64,000 bases of DNA, from assembly GCF_051014445.1 (NCBI RefSeq), contig NW_027488379.1:1054001-1118000 (forward strand), in the 5' to 3' direction. Source of the stretch: Colletes latitarsis. Taxonomy: Eukaryota > Arthropoda > Insecta > Hymenoptera > Colletidae. Under the pieces are notes generated by a model. It worked only from the letters and a program-made list of their open reading frames with translations, did not search any database and was not told where the DNA came from. The translations under genes were made by a program, and so were the position numbers. This document shows, one piece after another, positions 1-12,144 of the stretch (the first letter of the stretch is position 1; each line of letters begins with the position of its first letter).

Positions 1-1036
1 TCTAGGCCAGGCCTGGGATATGCCCTCATCAGCCTCATACTATCGCATATTTCTCATACTTGATGGCCAGATTCTGGGCTTTTTTTGGTTTGGATCACGT
101 AGTAATGTGGTGCCACACTGAGACAGTCCATTAAACCTTGTTTCGATCAATATTTTAGAGGATAACGCATGTTAGGTCTAGGTTAGGCCTGGGATATGCC
201 CTCATCAGACTCATACTTTCGCATTCTTCACGTACTTGTTGAACAGATCCCGGGTTTTTTCTGGTTCGGATCACGTAGTAATGTGGTAGCACACTGAAAC
301 AGTCCATTAAACCTAGTTTCGATCAATATTTTAGAGGATAACTCATGTTAGGTCTAGGCCAGGCCTGGGATATACACTCATCAGGCTCATACTTTCGCAT
401 ATTTCTCGTTCTTGTTGGCCAGATTCTGAGGTTTTTTTGGTTTGGATCACGCAGTAATGTGGTACCACACTGATACAGTCAATTAAACCTGGTTTCGATC
501 AATATTTTAGAGGATAACGCAAGTTAGGTGTGGGATAGGTCTGGCATTTGCCCTCATCAGGCTCATACTTTCGCGTTTTTCACATACTTGTTGAACAGAT
601 CCTTGGCTTTTTCCGGTTTAGATCACGTAGTAATGTGATACCACACTGAAACATTCAATTAAACCTGGTCATGATGAATATTTTACAGGATAACGCATGC
701 TAGGTCAGGGTTAGGTCTAGGATTTGCCCTCGTCAGGCTCATACTTTCGCATATTTCTCATACTTCATGGCTATACCCTGGGCTTTTTCTGGATTGGATC
801 ACGTAGTAATGTGGTATCACACTGAAATAGTCAATTAAACCTGGTTTCGATCAATATTTTAGAGGATAACACATGCCAGGTCTGGGTCAGGTCTGTGATT
901 TGCCTCCATGGGGCTAATACTTTCGCATATTTCTCATACTTGTTGGCAAGATCCTGGGATTTTTCTGGTTTGGATCACGTAGTAATGTGGTACCGCACTG
1001 AAACAGTCAATTAAACCTGGTTTCGATCAATATTTT
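1..1036. repeat. ~1,036-bp block, copy 1 (cut by window start)
   Basis: This stretch of almost six monomers matches 6867-7903 with a constant offset of 6,866 bp and no difference that I noticed. It includes rare markers such as GATATACACTC near 370, GCAAGTTAGGTGTGGG near 520 and CATGATGAATATT near 670. The match ends near 1,036, where the copies change to AACACATG here and AACTCATG there. The true left end lies outside the window. The monomer at 529-704 is the intact relative of the truncated monomers found at 29.6, 33.6 and 36.0 kb. Confidence 0.88.
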
Positions 1037-1181
1037 AGAGGATAACACATGTTAGGTCTAGGTTAGGCCTTGGATTTGCGGTCACCAGGCTCATACTTTC
1101 GCATATTTCTCATACTTGTTGAGCAGATCCTGGGATTTTTCTGGTTTGGATCACGTAGTAATATGGTACCACACTGAAACA

Positions 1182-3000
1182 GTCAATTAAACCTGGTTTC
1201 GATCAATATTTTAGAGGATAACTCATGTTAGGTCTAGGCCAGGCCTGGGATATGCCCTCATCGGACTCATACTTTCGCATTCTTCACATACTTGTTGAAC
1301 AGATCCCGGGTTTTTTCTGGTTCGGATCACGTAGTAATGTGGTACCACACTGAAACAGTCCATTAAACCTAGTTTCGATCAATATTTTAGAGGATAACTC
1401 ATGTTAGGTCTAGGCCAGGCCTGGGATATGCCCTCATCAGGCTCATACTTTCGCATATTTCTCGTTCTTGTTGGCCAGATCCCGGGTTTTTTCTGGTTTG
1501 GATCACGGAGTAATGTGGTACCACACTGAAACAGTCCATTAAACCTAGTTTCGATCAATATTTTAGAGGATAACGCATGTTAGGACCAGGTTAGGTCTGG
1601 GGTTTGCTCTCATCAGGCTCATACTTTCGCATTCTTCACATACTTGTTGAACAGATCCCGGGTTTTTTCTGGTTCGGATCACGTAGTAATGTGGTACCAC
1701 ACTGAAACAGTCCATTAAACCTAGTTTCGATCAATATTTTAGAGGATAACTCATGTTAGGTCTAGGCCAGGCCTGGGATATGCCCTCATCAGCCTCATAC
1801 TATCGCATATTTCTCATACTTGATGGCCAGATTCTGGGCTTTTTTTGGTTTGGATCACGTAGTAATGTGGTGCCACACTGAGACAGTCCATTAAACCTTG
1901 TTTCGATCAATATTTTAGAGGATAACACATGTCAGGTCTGGGTCAGGTCTGTGATTTGCCTCCATGGGGCTAATACTTTCGCACATTTCTCATACTTGAT
2001 GGCCAGATTCTGGGCTTTTTTTGGTTTGGATCAGGTAGTAATGTGGGACCACACTAAAACAGTCGATTAAACCTGGTCTCGATCAATATTTTAGAGGATA
2101 ACGCATGTTAGGTCTGGGTTAGGTCTGGGATTTGCCCTCGTCAGTCTCATACTTCCTCATTCTTCACATACTTCTTGAACAGATCCTGGGTTTTCACTGC
2201 TTTGGATCACGTAGTAATGTGGTACCACACTGAAACAGTCCAATAAACCTGGTTTCGATCAATATTTTAGAGGATAACGCATGTTAGGTCTAGGTTAGGT
2301 CCGGGGTTTGCTCTCATCAGGCTCATACTTTCGCATTCTTCACATACCTGTTGAACAGATCCTGGGCTTTTTCTGGTTTGCATCACGTAGTAATGTGGTA
2401 CCACATTGAAACAGTCGTCTGAACCTGGTCTCGATCAATATTTTAGAGGATAACGCATGTTAGGTCTAGGTTAGGTCTGGGGTTTGCTCTCATCAGGCTT
2501 ATACTTTCGTATATTTCTCATACTTGATGGCCAGATTCTGGGCTTTTTCTGGTTTGGATCACGTAGTAATGTGGTACCACACTGAAACAGTCAATTAAAC
2601 CTGGTTTCGATCAATATTTTAGAGGATAACGCATGTTACGTCTTGGTTAGGCCTTGGATTTGCCCTCATCAGGCTCACGCTTTCGCATTCTTCACATACC
2701 TGTTGAACAGATCCTGGGCTTTTTCTGGTTTGCATCACGTAGTAATGTGGTACCACATTGAAACAGTCGTTTAAACCTGGTCTCGATCAATATTTTAGAG
2801 GATAACGCATGTTAGGTCTAGGTTAGGACTGGGAATTGCCCTCATCAGGGTCATACTTTCGTATATTTCTCATACTTGATGGCCAGATTCTGGGCTTTTT
2901 CTGGTTTGGATCACGTAGTAATGTGGTACCACACTGAAAGTGTCGATTCAACCCGGTTTCGATCAATATTTTAGAGGATAACGGATGTTATGTCTAGGTT
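1182..3000. repeat. 14-monomer higher-order repeat, copy 1
   Basis: It aligns with 3646-5640 at an offset of 2,464 bp, exactly 14 x 176. Shared markers include CATCGGACTC near 1,260, GGAGTAATG near 1,508, GTTAGGACCAGG near 1,580 and TTACGTCTTGG near 2,635. The offset becomes 2,640 bp from 2,817 because the second copy carries one extra monomer. One monomer, about 2,126-2,210, differs from its partner, which suggests local replacement. The part 2549-3284 recurs again at 8007-8742. Confidence 0.85.
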
Positions 3001-3645
3001 AGGCCTGGGATTTGCCCTCATCAGACTCATACTTTCGCATACTTCACATACTTCTTGAACAGATCCTGGGTTTTTTCTTGCTTCGATCACGTATTAATGT
3101 GGTACCACACTGAAGCAGACCATTAAACCTGGTCTTGATAAATATTTCAGAGGATAACGCATGTTAGGTCTGGGTTAGGTCTAGGATCTGCCCTCGTCAG
3201 GCTCATACATTCGCATATTTCTCATACTTCATGGCTAGATCCTGGACTTTTTCTGCTCTGGATCACGTAGTAAAGCGGTACCACACTGAAACAGTCAATT
3301 AAACCTGGTTTCGATCAATATTTTAGAGGATAACTCATGTTAGGTCTAGGCCAGGCCTGGGATATGCCCTCATCGGACTCATACTTTCGCATTCTTCACA
3401 TACTTGTTGAACAGATCCCGGGTTTTTTCTGGTTCGGATCACGTAGTAATGTGGTACCACACTGAAACAGTCCATTAAACCTAGTTTCGATCAATATTTT
3501 AGAGGATAACTCATGTTAGGTCTAGGCCAGGCCTGGGATATGCCCTCATCAGCCTCATACTATCGCATATTTCTCATACTTGATGGCCAGATTCTGGGCT
3601 TTTTTTGGTTTGGATCACGTAGTAATGTGGTGCCACACTGAGACA
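3001..3645. repeat. Linker monomers between the 14-mer copies
   Basis: About 3.7 satellite monomers. The first part (to 3,284) belongs to a segment repeated at 8,470-8,742 and has the marker GTAGTAAAGCGG near 3,270. From about 3,298 the sequence repeats the CATCGGACTC monomer seen at 1,183-1,424. It then repeats the GCCTCATACTATCGC monomer type seen at 1 and 1,770. No non-satellite sequence is present. Confidence 0.8.
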
Positions 3646-5640
3646 GTCAATTAAACCTGGTTTCGATCAATATTTTAGAGGATAACTCATGTTAGGTCTA
3701 GGCCAGGCCTGGGATATGCCCTCATCGGACTCATACTTTCGCATTCTTCACATACTTGTTGAACAGATCCCGGGTTTTTTCTGGTTCGGATCACGTAGTA
3801 ATGTGGTACCACACTGAAACAGTCCATTAAACCTAGTTTCGATCAATATTTTAGAGGATAACTCATGTTAGGTCTAGGCCAGCCCTGGGATATGCCCTCA
3901 TCAGGCTCATACTTTCGCATATTTCTCGTTCTTGTTGGCCAGATCCCGGGTTTTTTCTGGTTTGGATCACGGAGTAATGTGGTACCACACTGAAACAGTC
4001 CATTAAACCTAGTTTCGATCAATATTTTAGAGGATAACGCATGTTAGGACCAGGTTAGGTCTGGGGTTTGCTCTCATCAGGCTCATACTTTCGCATTCTT
4101 CACATACTTGTTGAACAGATCCCGGGTTTTTTCTGGTTCGGATCACGTAGTAATGTGGTACCACACTGAAACAGTCCATTAAACCTAGTTTCGATCAATA
4201 TTTTAGAGGATAACTCATGTTAGGTCTAGGCCAGGCCTGGGATATGCCCTCATCAGCCTCATACTATCGCATATTTCTCATACTTGATGGCCAGATTCTG
4301 GGCTTTTTTTGGTTTGGATCACGTAGTAATGTGGTGCCACACTGAGACAGTCCATTAAACCTTGTTTCGATCAATATTTTAGAGGATAACACATGTCAGG
4401 TCTGGGTCAGGTCTGTGATTTGCCTCCATGGGGCTAATACTTTCGCACATTTCTCATACTTGATGGCCAGATTCTGGGCTTTTTTTGGTTTGGATCAGGT
4501 AGTAATGTGGGACCACACTAAAACAGTCGATTAAACCTGGTCTCGATCAATATTTTAGAGGATAACGCATGTTAGGTCTAGGTTAGGCCTTGGATTTGCC
4601 CTCTCCAGTCTCAATCTTTCGCATTCCTCTCATACTTGTTGGCCAGATCCTGGGTTTTCACTGCTTTGGATCACGTAGTAATGTGGTACCACACTGAAAC
4701 AGTCCATTAAACCTGGTTTCGATCAATATTTTAGAGGATAACGCATGTTAGGTCTAGGTTAGGTCCGGGGTTTGCTCTCATCAGGCTCATACTTTCGCAT
4801 TCTTCACATACCTGTTGAACAGATCCTGGGCTTTTTCTGGTTTGCATCACGTAGTAATGTGGTACCACATTGAAACAGTCGTCTAAACCTGGTCTCGATC
4901 AATATTTTAGAGGATAACGCATGTTAGGTCTAGGTTAGGTCTGGGGTTTGCTCTCATCAGGCTTATACTTTCGTATATTTCTCATACTTGATGGCCAGAT
5001 TCTGGGCTTTTTCTGGTTTGGATCACGTAGTAATGTGGTACCACACTGAAACAGTCCATTAAACCTGGTTTCGATCAATATTTTAGAGGATAACGCATGT
5101 TACGTCTTGGTTAGGCCTTGGATTTGCCCTCATCAGGCTCACGCTTTCGCATTCTTCACATACCTGTTGAACAGATCCTGGGCTTTTTCTGGTTTGCATC
5201 ACGTAGTAATGTGGTACCACATTGAAACAGTCGTTTAAACCTGGTCTCGATCAATATTTTAGAGGATAACGCATGTTAGGTCTAGGTCTGGCCTGGGATA
5301 TGCCCTCATCAGACTCATACTTTCGCATTCTTCACATACCTGTTGAACAGATCCTGGGCTTTTTCTGGTTTGCATCACGTAGTAATGTGGTACCACATTG
5401 AAACAGTCGTTTAAACCTGGTCTCGATCAATATTTTAGAGGATAACGCATGTTAGGTCTAGGTTAGGACTGGGAATTGCCCTCATCAGGGTCATACTTTC
5501 GTATATTTCTCATACTTGATGGCCAGATTCTGGGCTTTTTCTGGTTTGGATCACGTAGTAATGTGGTACCACACTGAAAGTGTCGATTCAACCCGGTTTC
5601 GATCAATATTTTAGAGGATAACGGATGTTATGTCTAGGTT
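3646..5640. repeat. 14-monomer higher-order repeat, copy 2
   Basis: Partner of 1182-3000. It carries one extra monomer at 5281-5456, and one replaced monomer near 4,571-4,650 with the markers CTCTCCAGTCTCAATC and CATTCCTCTC. Otherwise the order and private variants are the same. After 5,640 the copies part: GGTCTGCGATTTGC here, GGCCTGGGATTTGC after 3,000. Confidence 0.85.
5281..5456. repeat. Single monomer inserted in 14-mer copy 2
   Basis: This unit has no partner in copy 1, where 2,816 joins directly to the equivalent of 5,457. Its front half (GGTCTGGCCTGGGATATGCC) is of a different type from its neighbours. Its back half (CCTGTTGAACAG, GTTTGCATCACG, CACATTGAAACAGTCG) is the same as the monomer just before it. 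It looks like a chimeric duplicate made by unequal exchange, or a unit lost from copy 1. Confidence 0.75.
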
Positions 5641-5808
5641 AGGTCTGCGATTTGCTCTCATCAGGCTCATACTTTCGCATATTTCTCATACTTGTTGAGC
5701 AGATCCTGGGATTTTTTAGGTTTGGTTCACGTAGTAATGTGGTACCACACAGAGACAGTCAATTAAACCAGGTTTCGATCAATATTTTTGATGATAACGC
5801 ATGATAGG

Positions 5809-6160
5809 TCTAGATTAGGTCTAGGATATGCCCTCATCAGTCTCATACTTCCTCATTCTTCACATACTTCTTGAACAGATCGTGGGGTTTTTCTGGTTTG
5901 GATCACATAGTAGTGTGGTACCACACTGAAAGACTCGATTAAACATGGTTTTGATCAATATTATAGAGGATATCACATGTTAGGGCTGGGTCAGGTCTGT
6001 GATTTGCCACCATGGGGCTAATACTTTCGCACATTTCTCATACTTGTTGGCCAGATCCTGGGCTTCTCCTGGTTTGGATCAGGTAGTAATGTGGGACCAC
6101 ACTGAAACAGCCGATTAAACCAGGTCTCGATCAATATTTTAGAGGATAACGCATGTTAGG
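5809..6160. repeat. Recurrent two-monomer module (C-D dimer)
   Basis: Monomer C has CTTCCTCATTCTTCACATAC and CACATAGTAGTGTGG. Monomer D has GGTCAGGTCTGTGATTTGCC, GAGGCTAATAC or GGGGCTAATAC, CTTCTCCTGG and GTGGGACCACAC. They occur together as a 352-bp pair eight times, starting at 5809, 15665, 23056, 28334, 32152, 34913, 40488 and 42246. In six cases the next monomer is the CCTTGGATTTGCC-CTCTTCAGTCTC type. At 28,686 and 32,504 it is the GGCCAGGCCTGGG type. Confidence 0.85.
5912..5927. other. 16-bp perfect palindrome in C-type monomer
   Basis: AGTGTGGTACCACACT reads the same on both strands. It extends the usual 12-bp dyad by two base pairs on each side because the C-type monomer has GTAGTGTGG instead of GTAATGTGG. 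The same extended dyad is present in most C-type monomers, for example those at 15,665 and 23,056. It may extrude as a cruciform or bind a symmetric dimer; that is inference. Confidence 0.6.
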
Positions 6161-6866
6161 TCTAGGTTAGGCCTTGGATTTGCCCTCTTCAGTCTCAAAC
6201 TTTCGCATTCTTCTCATACTTCTTGGCCAGATCCTGGGATTTTTCTGGTTTGGATCACGTAGTAATGTGGTACCACACTGAAACAGTCCATTAAACCTAG
6301 TTTCGATCAATATTTTAGAGGATAACTCATGTTAGGTCTAGGCCAGGCCTGGGATATGCCCTCATCAGGCTCATACTTTCGCATATCTCTCGTTCTTGTT
6401 GGCCAGATCCCGGGTTTTTTCTGGTTTGGATCACGTAGTAATGTGGTACCACACTGAAACAGTCCATTAAACCTAGTTTCGATTAATATTTTAGAGGATA
6501 ACTCATGTTAGGTCTAGGCCAGGCCTGGGATATGCCCTCATCAGACTCATACTTTCGCATTCTTCACATACTTGTTGAACAGATCCCGGGTTTTTTCTGG
6601 TTCGGATCACGCAGTAATGTGGTACCACACTGAAACAGTCCATTAAACCTAGTTTCGATCAATATTTTAGAGGATAACTCATGTTTAGGTCTAGGCCAGG
6701 CCTGGGATATGCCCTCATCAGGCTCATACTTTCGCATATTTCTCGTTCTTGTTGGCCAGATCCCGGGTTTTTTTCTGGTTTGGATCACGTAGTAATGAGG
6801 TACCACACTGAAACAGTCCATTAAACCTAGTTTCGATCAATATTTTAGAGGATAACTCATGTTAGG

Positions 6867-7903
6867 TCTAGGCCAGGCCTGGGATATGCCCTCATCAGCC
6901 TCATACTATCGCATATTTCTCATACTTGATGGCCAGATTCTGGGCTTTTTTTGGTTTGGATCACGTAGTAATGTGGTGCCACACTGAGACAGTCCATTAA
7001 ACCTTGTTTCGATCAATATTTTAGAGGATAACGCATGTTAGGTCTAGGTTAGGCCTGGGATATGCCCTCATCAGACTCATACTTTCGCATTCTTCACGTA
7101 CTTGTTGAACAGATCCCGGGTTTTTTCTGGTTCGGATCACGTAGTAATGTGGTAGCACACTGAAACAGTCCATTAAACCTAGTTTCGATCAATATTTTAG
7201 AGGATAACTCATGTTAGGTCTAGGCCAGGCCTGGGATATACACTCATCAGGCTCATACTTTCGCATATTTCTCGTTCTTGTTGGCCAGATTCTGAGGTTT
7301 TTTTGGTTTGGATCACGCAGTAATGTGGTACCACACTGATACAGTCAATTAAACCTGGTTTCGATCAATATTTTAGAGGATAACGCAAGTTAGGTGTGGG
7401 ATAGGTCTGGCATTTGCCCTCATCAGGCTCATACTTTCGCGTTTTTCACATACTTGTTGAACAGATCCTTGGCTTTTTCCGGTTTAGATCACGTAGTAAT
7501 GTGATACCACACTGAAACATTCAATTAAACCTGGTCATGATGAATATTTTACAGGATAACGCATGCTAGGTCAGGGTTAGGTCTAGGATTTGCCCTCGTC
7601 AGGCTCATACTTTCGCATATTTCTCATACTTCATGGCTATACCCTGGGCTTTTTCTGGATTGGATCACGTAGTAATGTGGTATCACACTGAAATAGTCAA
7701 TTAAACCTGGTTTCGATCAATATTTTAGAGGATAACACATGCCAGGTCTGGGTCAGGTCTGTGATTTGCCTCCATGGGGCTAATACTTTCGCATATTTCT
7801 CATACTTGTTGGCAAGATCCTGGGATTTTTCTGGTTTGGATCACGTAGTAATGTGGTACCGCACTGAAACAGTCAATTAAACCTGGTTTCGATCAATATT
7901 TTG
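6867..7903. repeat. ~1,036-bp block, copy 2
   Basis: Second copy of the block at 1-1036, with the same six monomers in the same order and the same rare variants. The left boundary cannot be compared because copy 1 is cut by the window. On the right, copy 2 joins an AACTCATG monomer with GCCATCGTCGGACTC, about 7,910-7,960. Confidence 0.88.
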
Positions 7904-8006
7904 GAGGATAACTCATGTTAGGTCTAGGCCAGGCCTGGGATATGCCATCGTCGGACTCATACTTTCGCATTCTTCTCATACTTGTTGAGCAGATCCTGGG
8001 ATTTTT

Positions 8007-8742
8007 CTGGTTTGGATCACGTAGTAATGTGGTACCACACTGAAACAGTCAATTAAACCTGGTTTCGATCAATATTTTAGAGGATAACGCATGTTACGTC
8101 TTGGTTAGGCCTTGGATTTGCCCTCATCAGGCTCACGCTTTCGCATTCTTCACATACCTGTTGAACAGATCCTGGGCTTTTTCTGGTTTGCATCACGTAG
8201 TAATGTGGTACCACATTGAAACAGTCGTTTAAACCTGGTCTCGATCAATATTTTAGAGGATAACGCATGTTAGGTCTAGGTTAGGACTGGGAATTGCCCT
8301 CATCAGGGTCATACTTTCGTATATTTCTCATACTTGATGGCCAGATTCTGGGCTTTTTCTGGTTTGGATCACGTAGTAATGTGGTACCACACTGAAAGTG
8401 TCGATTCAACCCGGTTTCGATCAATATTTTAGAGGATAACGGATGTTATGTCTAGGTTAGGCCTGGGATTTGCCCTCATCAGACTCATACTTTCGCATAC
8501 TTCACATACTTCTTGAACAGATCCTGGGTTTTTTCTTGCTTCGATCACGTATTAATGTGGTACCACACTGAAGCAGACCATTAAACCTGGTCTTGATAAA
8601 TATTTCAGAGGATAACGCATGTTAGGTCTGGGTTAGGTCTAGGATCTGCCCTCGTCAGGCTCATACATTCGCATATTTCTCATACTTCATGGCTAGATCC
8701 TGGACTTTTTCTGCTCTGGATCACGTAGTAAAGCGGTACCAC
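8007..8742. repeat. ~4-monomer block repeated from 2549-3284
   Basis: The offset is 5,458 bp, which is 31 monomers plus the 2-bp phase shift introduced near 6.7 kb. Shared markers are TTACGTCTTGG, CAGGCTCACGC, GGGAATTGCCC, GACGGATGTTATG-type starts and TCTTGATAAATATTTCAG. The match ends at the AAGCGGTACCACACT monomer, where the downstream bases change from GAAACAGTCAATT to AAAACAGTCGATT. A related version lies at 37.1-37.8 kb. Confidence 0.82.
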
Positions 8743-9089
8743 ACTAAAACAGTCGATTAAACCTGGTTTCGGTCAATATTTTAGAGGATAACGCAAGTTA
8801 CGTCTGGGATAGGTCTGGGATTTGACCTCATCAGGCTCATACTTTCGCGTTTTTCACATACTTGTTGGCCAGATCCTGGGTTTTTTCTGGTTTGGATCAC
8901 GTGGTAATATGTTACCACACTGAAACAGACCATTAAACCTGGTTTCGAACAATATTTTTGAGGATAACGCATGCTAGATGTAGGTTAGGTCTGGGATTTG
9001 CACTCATCAGGCTGATACTCTCGCATATTTATCATACTAGTTGAACAGATCCCGGGCTTTTCTGGTTTGGATCACGTGGTAATGTGGTA
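8743..9089. repeat. Linker satellite monomers
   Basis: About two monomers of mixed type. They include TTTGACCTCATCAGG and a GTGGTAATATGTTACC monomer, a variant that weakens the central dyad. A 175-bp form has the short tract CCCGGGCTTTTCTGG near 9,050. Nothing but satellite is seen. Confidence 0.75.
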
Positions 9090-9826
9090 CCACAATGAAA
9101 CAGACGACTACACCTGGTCTCCATCAATATTTTAGTGGATAACGCAAGTTATGTCTGGATTAGGTCTAGGATTTGCCCTCATCAGTCTCATACTTCCTCA
9201 TTCTTCACATACTTCTTGTACAGATTCTGGGTTTTTTCTGGTTTGGATCACATAGTAGTGTGGTACCACACTTAAACAGTCCTTTAAACCTGGTTTTGAT
9301 CAATATTTTAGAGGATAACACATGTTAGGTCTGGGTCAGGTCTGTGATTTGCCCCCATGAGGCTAATACTTTCGCATATTTCACATACTTGTTGGCCAGA
9401 TCCTGGGCTTCTTCTGGTTTGGGTCACGTAGTAATGTGGGACCACACTGAAACTGTCGATTAAACCTGGTTTCGATCAATATTTTAGAGGATAACGTATG
9501 TTAGGTCTTGGTTAGGTCTGGGATTTGCCCTCTTCAGTCTCATACTTCCACATTTTTCACGTAGTTGTTGGCCACATCCTGGGTTTTTTGTGGTTTGGAT
9601 CACGTGGTAATATGTTACCGCACTGAAACAGACCATTAAACCTGGTTTCGATCAATATTTTAGAGGATAACGCATGTTAGGTCTATGCTAGGTCTGGGAT
9701 TTGCACCCATCAGGCTCATACTTTCGCATATTTCTCATACTTGTTGAGCAGATCCTGGGCTTTTTTTGGTTTGGATCACGCGGTAATGTGGATCCACACT
9801 GAAAGAGTCCATTAAACCTGGTTTCG
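9090..9826. repeat. ~4-monomer block shared with 18.6-19.3 kb
   Basis: Matches 18,593-19,329 at an offset of 9,503 bp. Markers are ACAATGAAACAGACGACTAC, CTCCATCAATATTTTAGTGG, the GTACAGATTCTGGG monomer, the CACATTTTTCACGTAGTTG monomer and the CGCGGTAATGTGGATCC monomer. It is a preserved piece of the sequence that also makes up the 42-monomer unit. Confidence 0.78.
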
Positions 9827-10122
9827 ATCAATATTTTAGAGGATAACGCATGTTAGGTCTGGGTTAGGTCTACGATTTGCCCTCGTCAGGCTCATACATT
9901 CGCATATTTCTCATACTTCATGGCTAGATCCTGGGCTTTTTCTGCTCTGGATCACGTAGTAAAGCGGTACCACACTAAAACAGTCGATTAAACCTGGTTT
10001 CGGTCTATATTTTAGAGGATAACGCAAATTATGTCTGGGATAGGTCTGGGATTTGCCCTCATCAGGCTCATACTTTCACGTTTTTCACATACTTGTTGAA
10101 CAGATCCCGGGTTTTTTCTGGT
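9827..10122. repeat. Linker satellite monomers with AAGCGGTACC variant
   Basis: The part from about 9,925 matches 19,605-19,790 through CTGCTCTGGATCACG, AAGCGGTACCACACTAAAAC and GCAAATTATGTCTGGG. These are pieces of the 42-monomer unit in a different arrangement. Confidence 0.72.
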
Positions 10123-10852
10123 TCGGATCACGTAGTAATGTGGTACCACACTGAAACAGTCCATTAAACCTAGTTTCGATCAATATTTTAGAGGATAACT
10201 CATGTTAGGTCTAGGCCAGGCCTGGGATATGCCCTCATCAGCCTCATACTATCGCATATTTCTCATACTTGATGGCCAGATTCTGGGCTTTTTTTGGTTT
10301 GGATCACGTAGTAATGTGGTGCCACACTGAAACAGTCCATTAAACCTTGTTTCGATCAATATTTTAGAGGATAACACATGTCAGGTCTGTGTCAGGTCTG
10401 TGATTTGCCTCCATGGGGCTAATACTTTCGCATATTTCTCATACTTGTTGGCAAGGTCCTGGGCTTCTTCTGGTTTGGATCAGGTACTAATGTGGGACCA
10501 CACTAAAACAGTCGATTAAACCTGGTCTCGATCAATATTCTAGAGGATAACGCATGTTAGGTCTGGGTTAGGTCTGGGATTTGCCCTCATCAGTCTCATA
10601 CTTCCTCATTCTTCACATACTTCTTGAACAGATCCTGGGTTTTCACTGCTTTGGATCCCGTAGTAATGTGGTACCACACTGAAACAGTCCATTAAACCTG
10701 GTTTCGATCAATATTTTAGAGGATAACGCATGTTAGGTCTAGGTTAGGTCTGGCGTTTGCTCTCATCAGGCTCATACTTTCGCATATTTCTCGTACTTGT
10801 TGGCCAGATCCTTTGCTTTTTCTGGTTTGGATCACGTAGTAATGTGGTACCA
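10123..10852. repeat. Partial copy of the 42-mer unit, in register
   Basis: It matches 17,514-18,243 at an offset of exactly 7,391 bp, the same period as the downstream 42-monomer tandem pair, and also 24,905-25,634. Markers are TCTGTGTCAGG, GGCAAGGTCCTGGG, GGTACTAATG, ATATTCTAGAGG and TTTGGATCCCG. It keeps the GGTCTGGCGTTTGC monomer found in copy 2 but replaced in copy 1. Confidence 0.8.
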
Positions 10853-12144
10853 CAATGAAACAGTCGACTAACCCTGGTCTCGATCAATATTTTAGAGGAT
10901 AACGCATGTTAGGTCTAGGTTAGGTCTGCGATTTGCTCTCATCAGGCTCATACTTTCGCATATTTCTCATACTTGTTGAGCAGATCCTGGGATTTTTCTG
11001 GTTTGGATCACGTAGTAATGTGGTACCACACTGAAACAGTCAATTAGACCTGGTTTCGATCAATATTTTAGAGGATAACACATGTTAGGTCTAGGTTAGG
11101 CCTTGGATTTCCGCTCATCAGACTCATACTTTCGCATTCATCACACACTTGTTGAACAGATCCCGGGCTTTTCTGGCTTGGATCACGTGGTAATGTGGTA
11201 CCACACTGAAACGGTCAAATAAACCTGGTTTCGATCAATATTTTAGAGGATAACGCATGTTAGGTCTAGGTTAGGTCTGCGATTTGCTCTCATCAGGCTC
11301 ATACTTTCGCATATTTCTCATACTTGTTGAGCAGATCCTGGGATTTTTCTGGTTTGGATCACGTAGTAATGTGGTACCACACTGAAACAGTCAATTAAAC
11401 CTGGTTTCGATCAATATTTTAGAGGATAACTCATGTTAGGTCTAGGCCAGGCCTGGGATATGCCCTCATCAGACTGATACTTTCGCATTCTTCACATACT
11501 TGTTGAACAGATCCCGGGTTTTTTCTGGTTCGGATCACGTAGTAATGTGGTACCACACTGAAACAGTCCATTAAACCTAGTTTCGATCAATATTTTAGAG
11601 GATAACTCATGTTAGGCCTAGGCCAGGCCTGGGATATGCCCACATGAGGCTCATACTTTCGCATATTTCTCGTTCTTGTTGGCCAGATCCCGGGTTTTTT
11701 CTGGTTCGGATCACGTAGTAATGTGGTACCACACTGAAACAGTCCATTAAACCTAGTTTCGATCAATATTTTAGAGGATAACTCATGTTAGGCCTAGGCC
11801 AGGCCTGGGATATGCCCTCATGAGGCTCATACTTTCGCATATTTCTCGTTCTTGTTGGCCAGATCCTTTGCTTTTTCTGGTTTGGATCACGTAGTAATGA
11901 GGTACCACACAGAAACAGTCGATTAAACGAGGTCTCGATCAATATTTTAGAGGATAACGCATGTTAGGTCTAGGTTAGGTCTGGGATTTGCTCTCATCAG
12001 ACTCATGCTTTCGCTTTCTTCACACACTTGTTGAACAGATCCCGGATTTTTTCTGGTATGGATCACGTGGTAATGTGGTACCACGCTGAATCAGTCAATT
12101 AACCCTGGTTTCGATCAACATTTTAGTGGATAACGCATGTTAGG
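10853..12144. repeat. Mixed satellite monomers left of the 8-mer
   Basis: About seven monomers. They alternate the GGTCTGCGATTTGCTC type, the short 175-bp CACACACTTG-CCCGGGCTTTTCTGG type near 11,150, and two GGCCTAGGCCAGGCCTGGG units near 11,614 and 11,790. Related orders recur at 41.4-42.2 kb and 43.1-43.9 kb. The last unit (11,969) is a single copy of the CATGCTTTCGCTTTC monomer repeated at 13,201 and 14,609. Confidence 0.78.

Larger units (their letters stand above)
5630..6805. repeat. ~7-monomer block shared with 15.5-16.7 kb and 22.9-24.1 kb
   Basis: It matches 15,486-16,661 at an offset of 9,856 bp (56 x 176), and therefore also the second 42-mer copy 7,391 bp further on. Markers are AATATTTTTGATGATAACG near 5,788, the CACATAGTAGTG monomer at 5,809, and the GACCACACTG monomer at 5,985. 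Two one-base insertions are private to this copy: ATGTTTAGG near 6,683 and an extra T in the T-tract near 6,768. They shift the array phase by 2 bp downstream. Confidence 0.82.
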
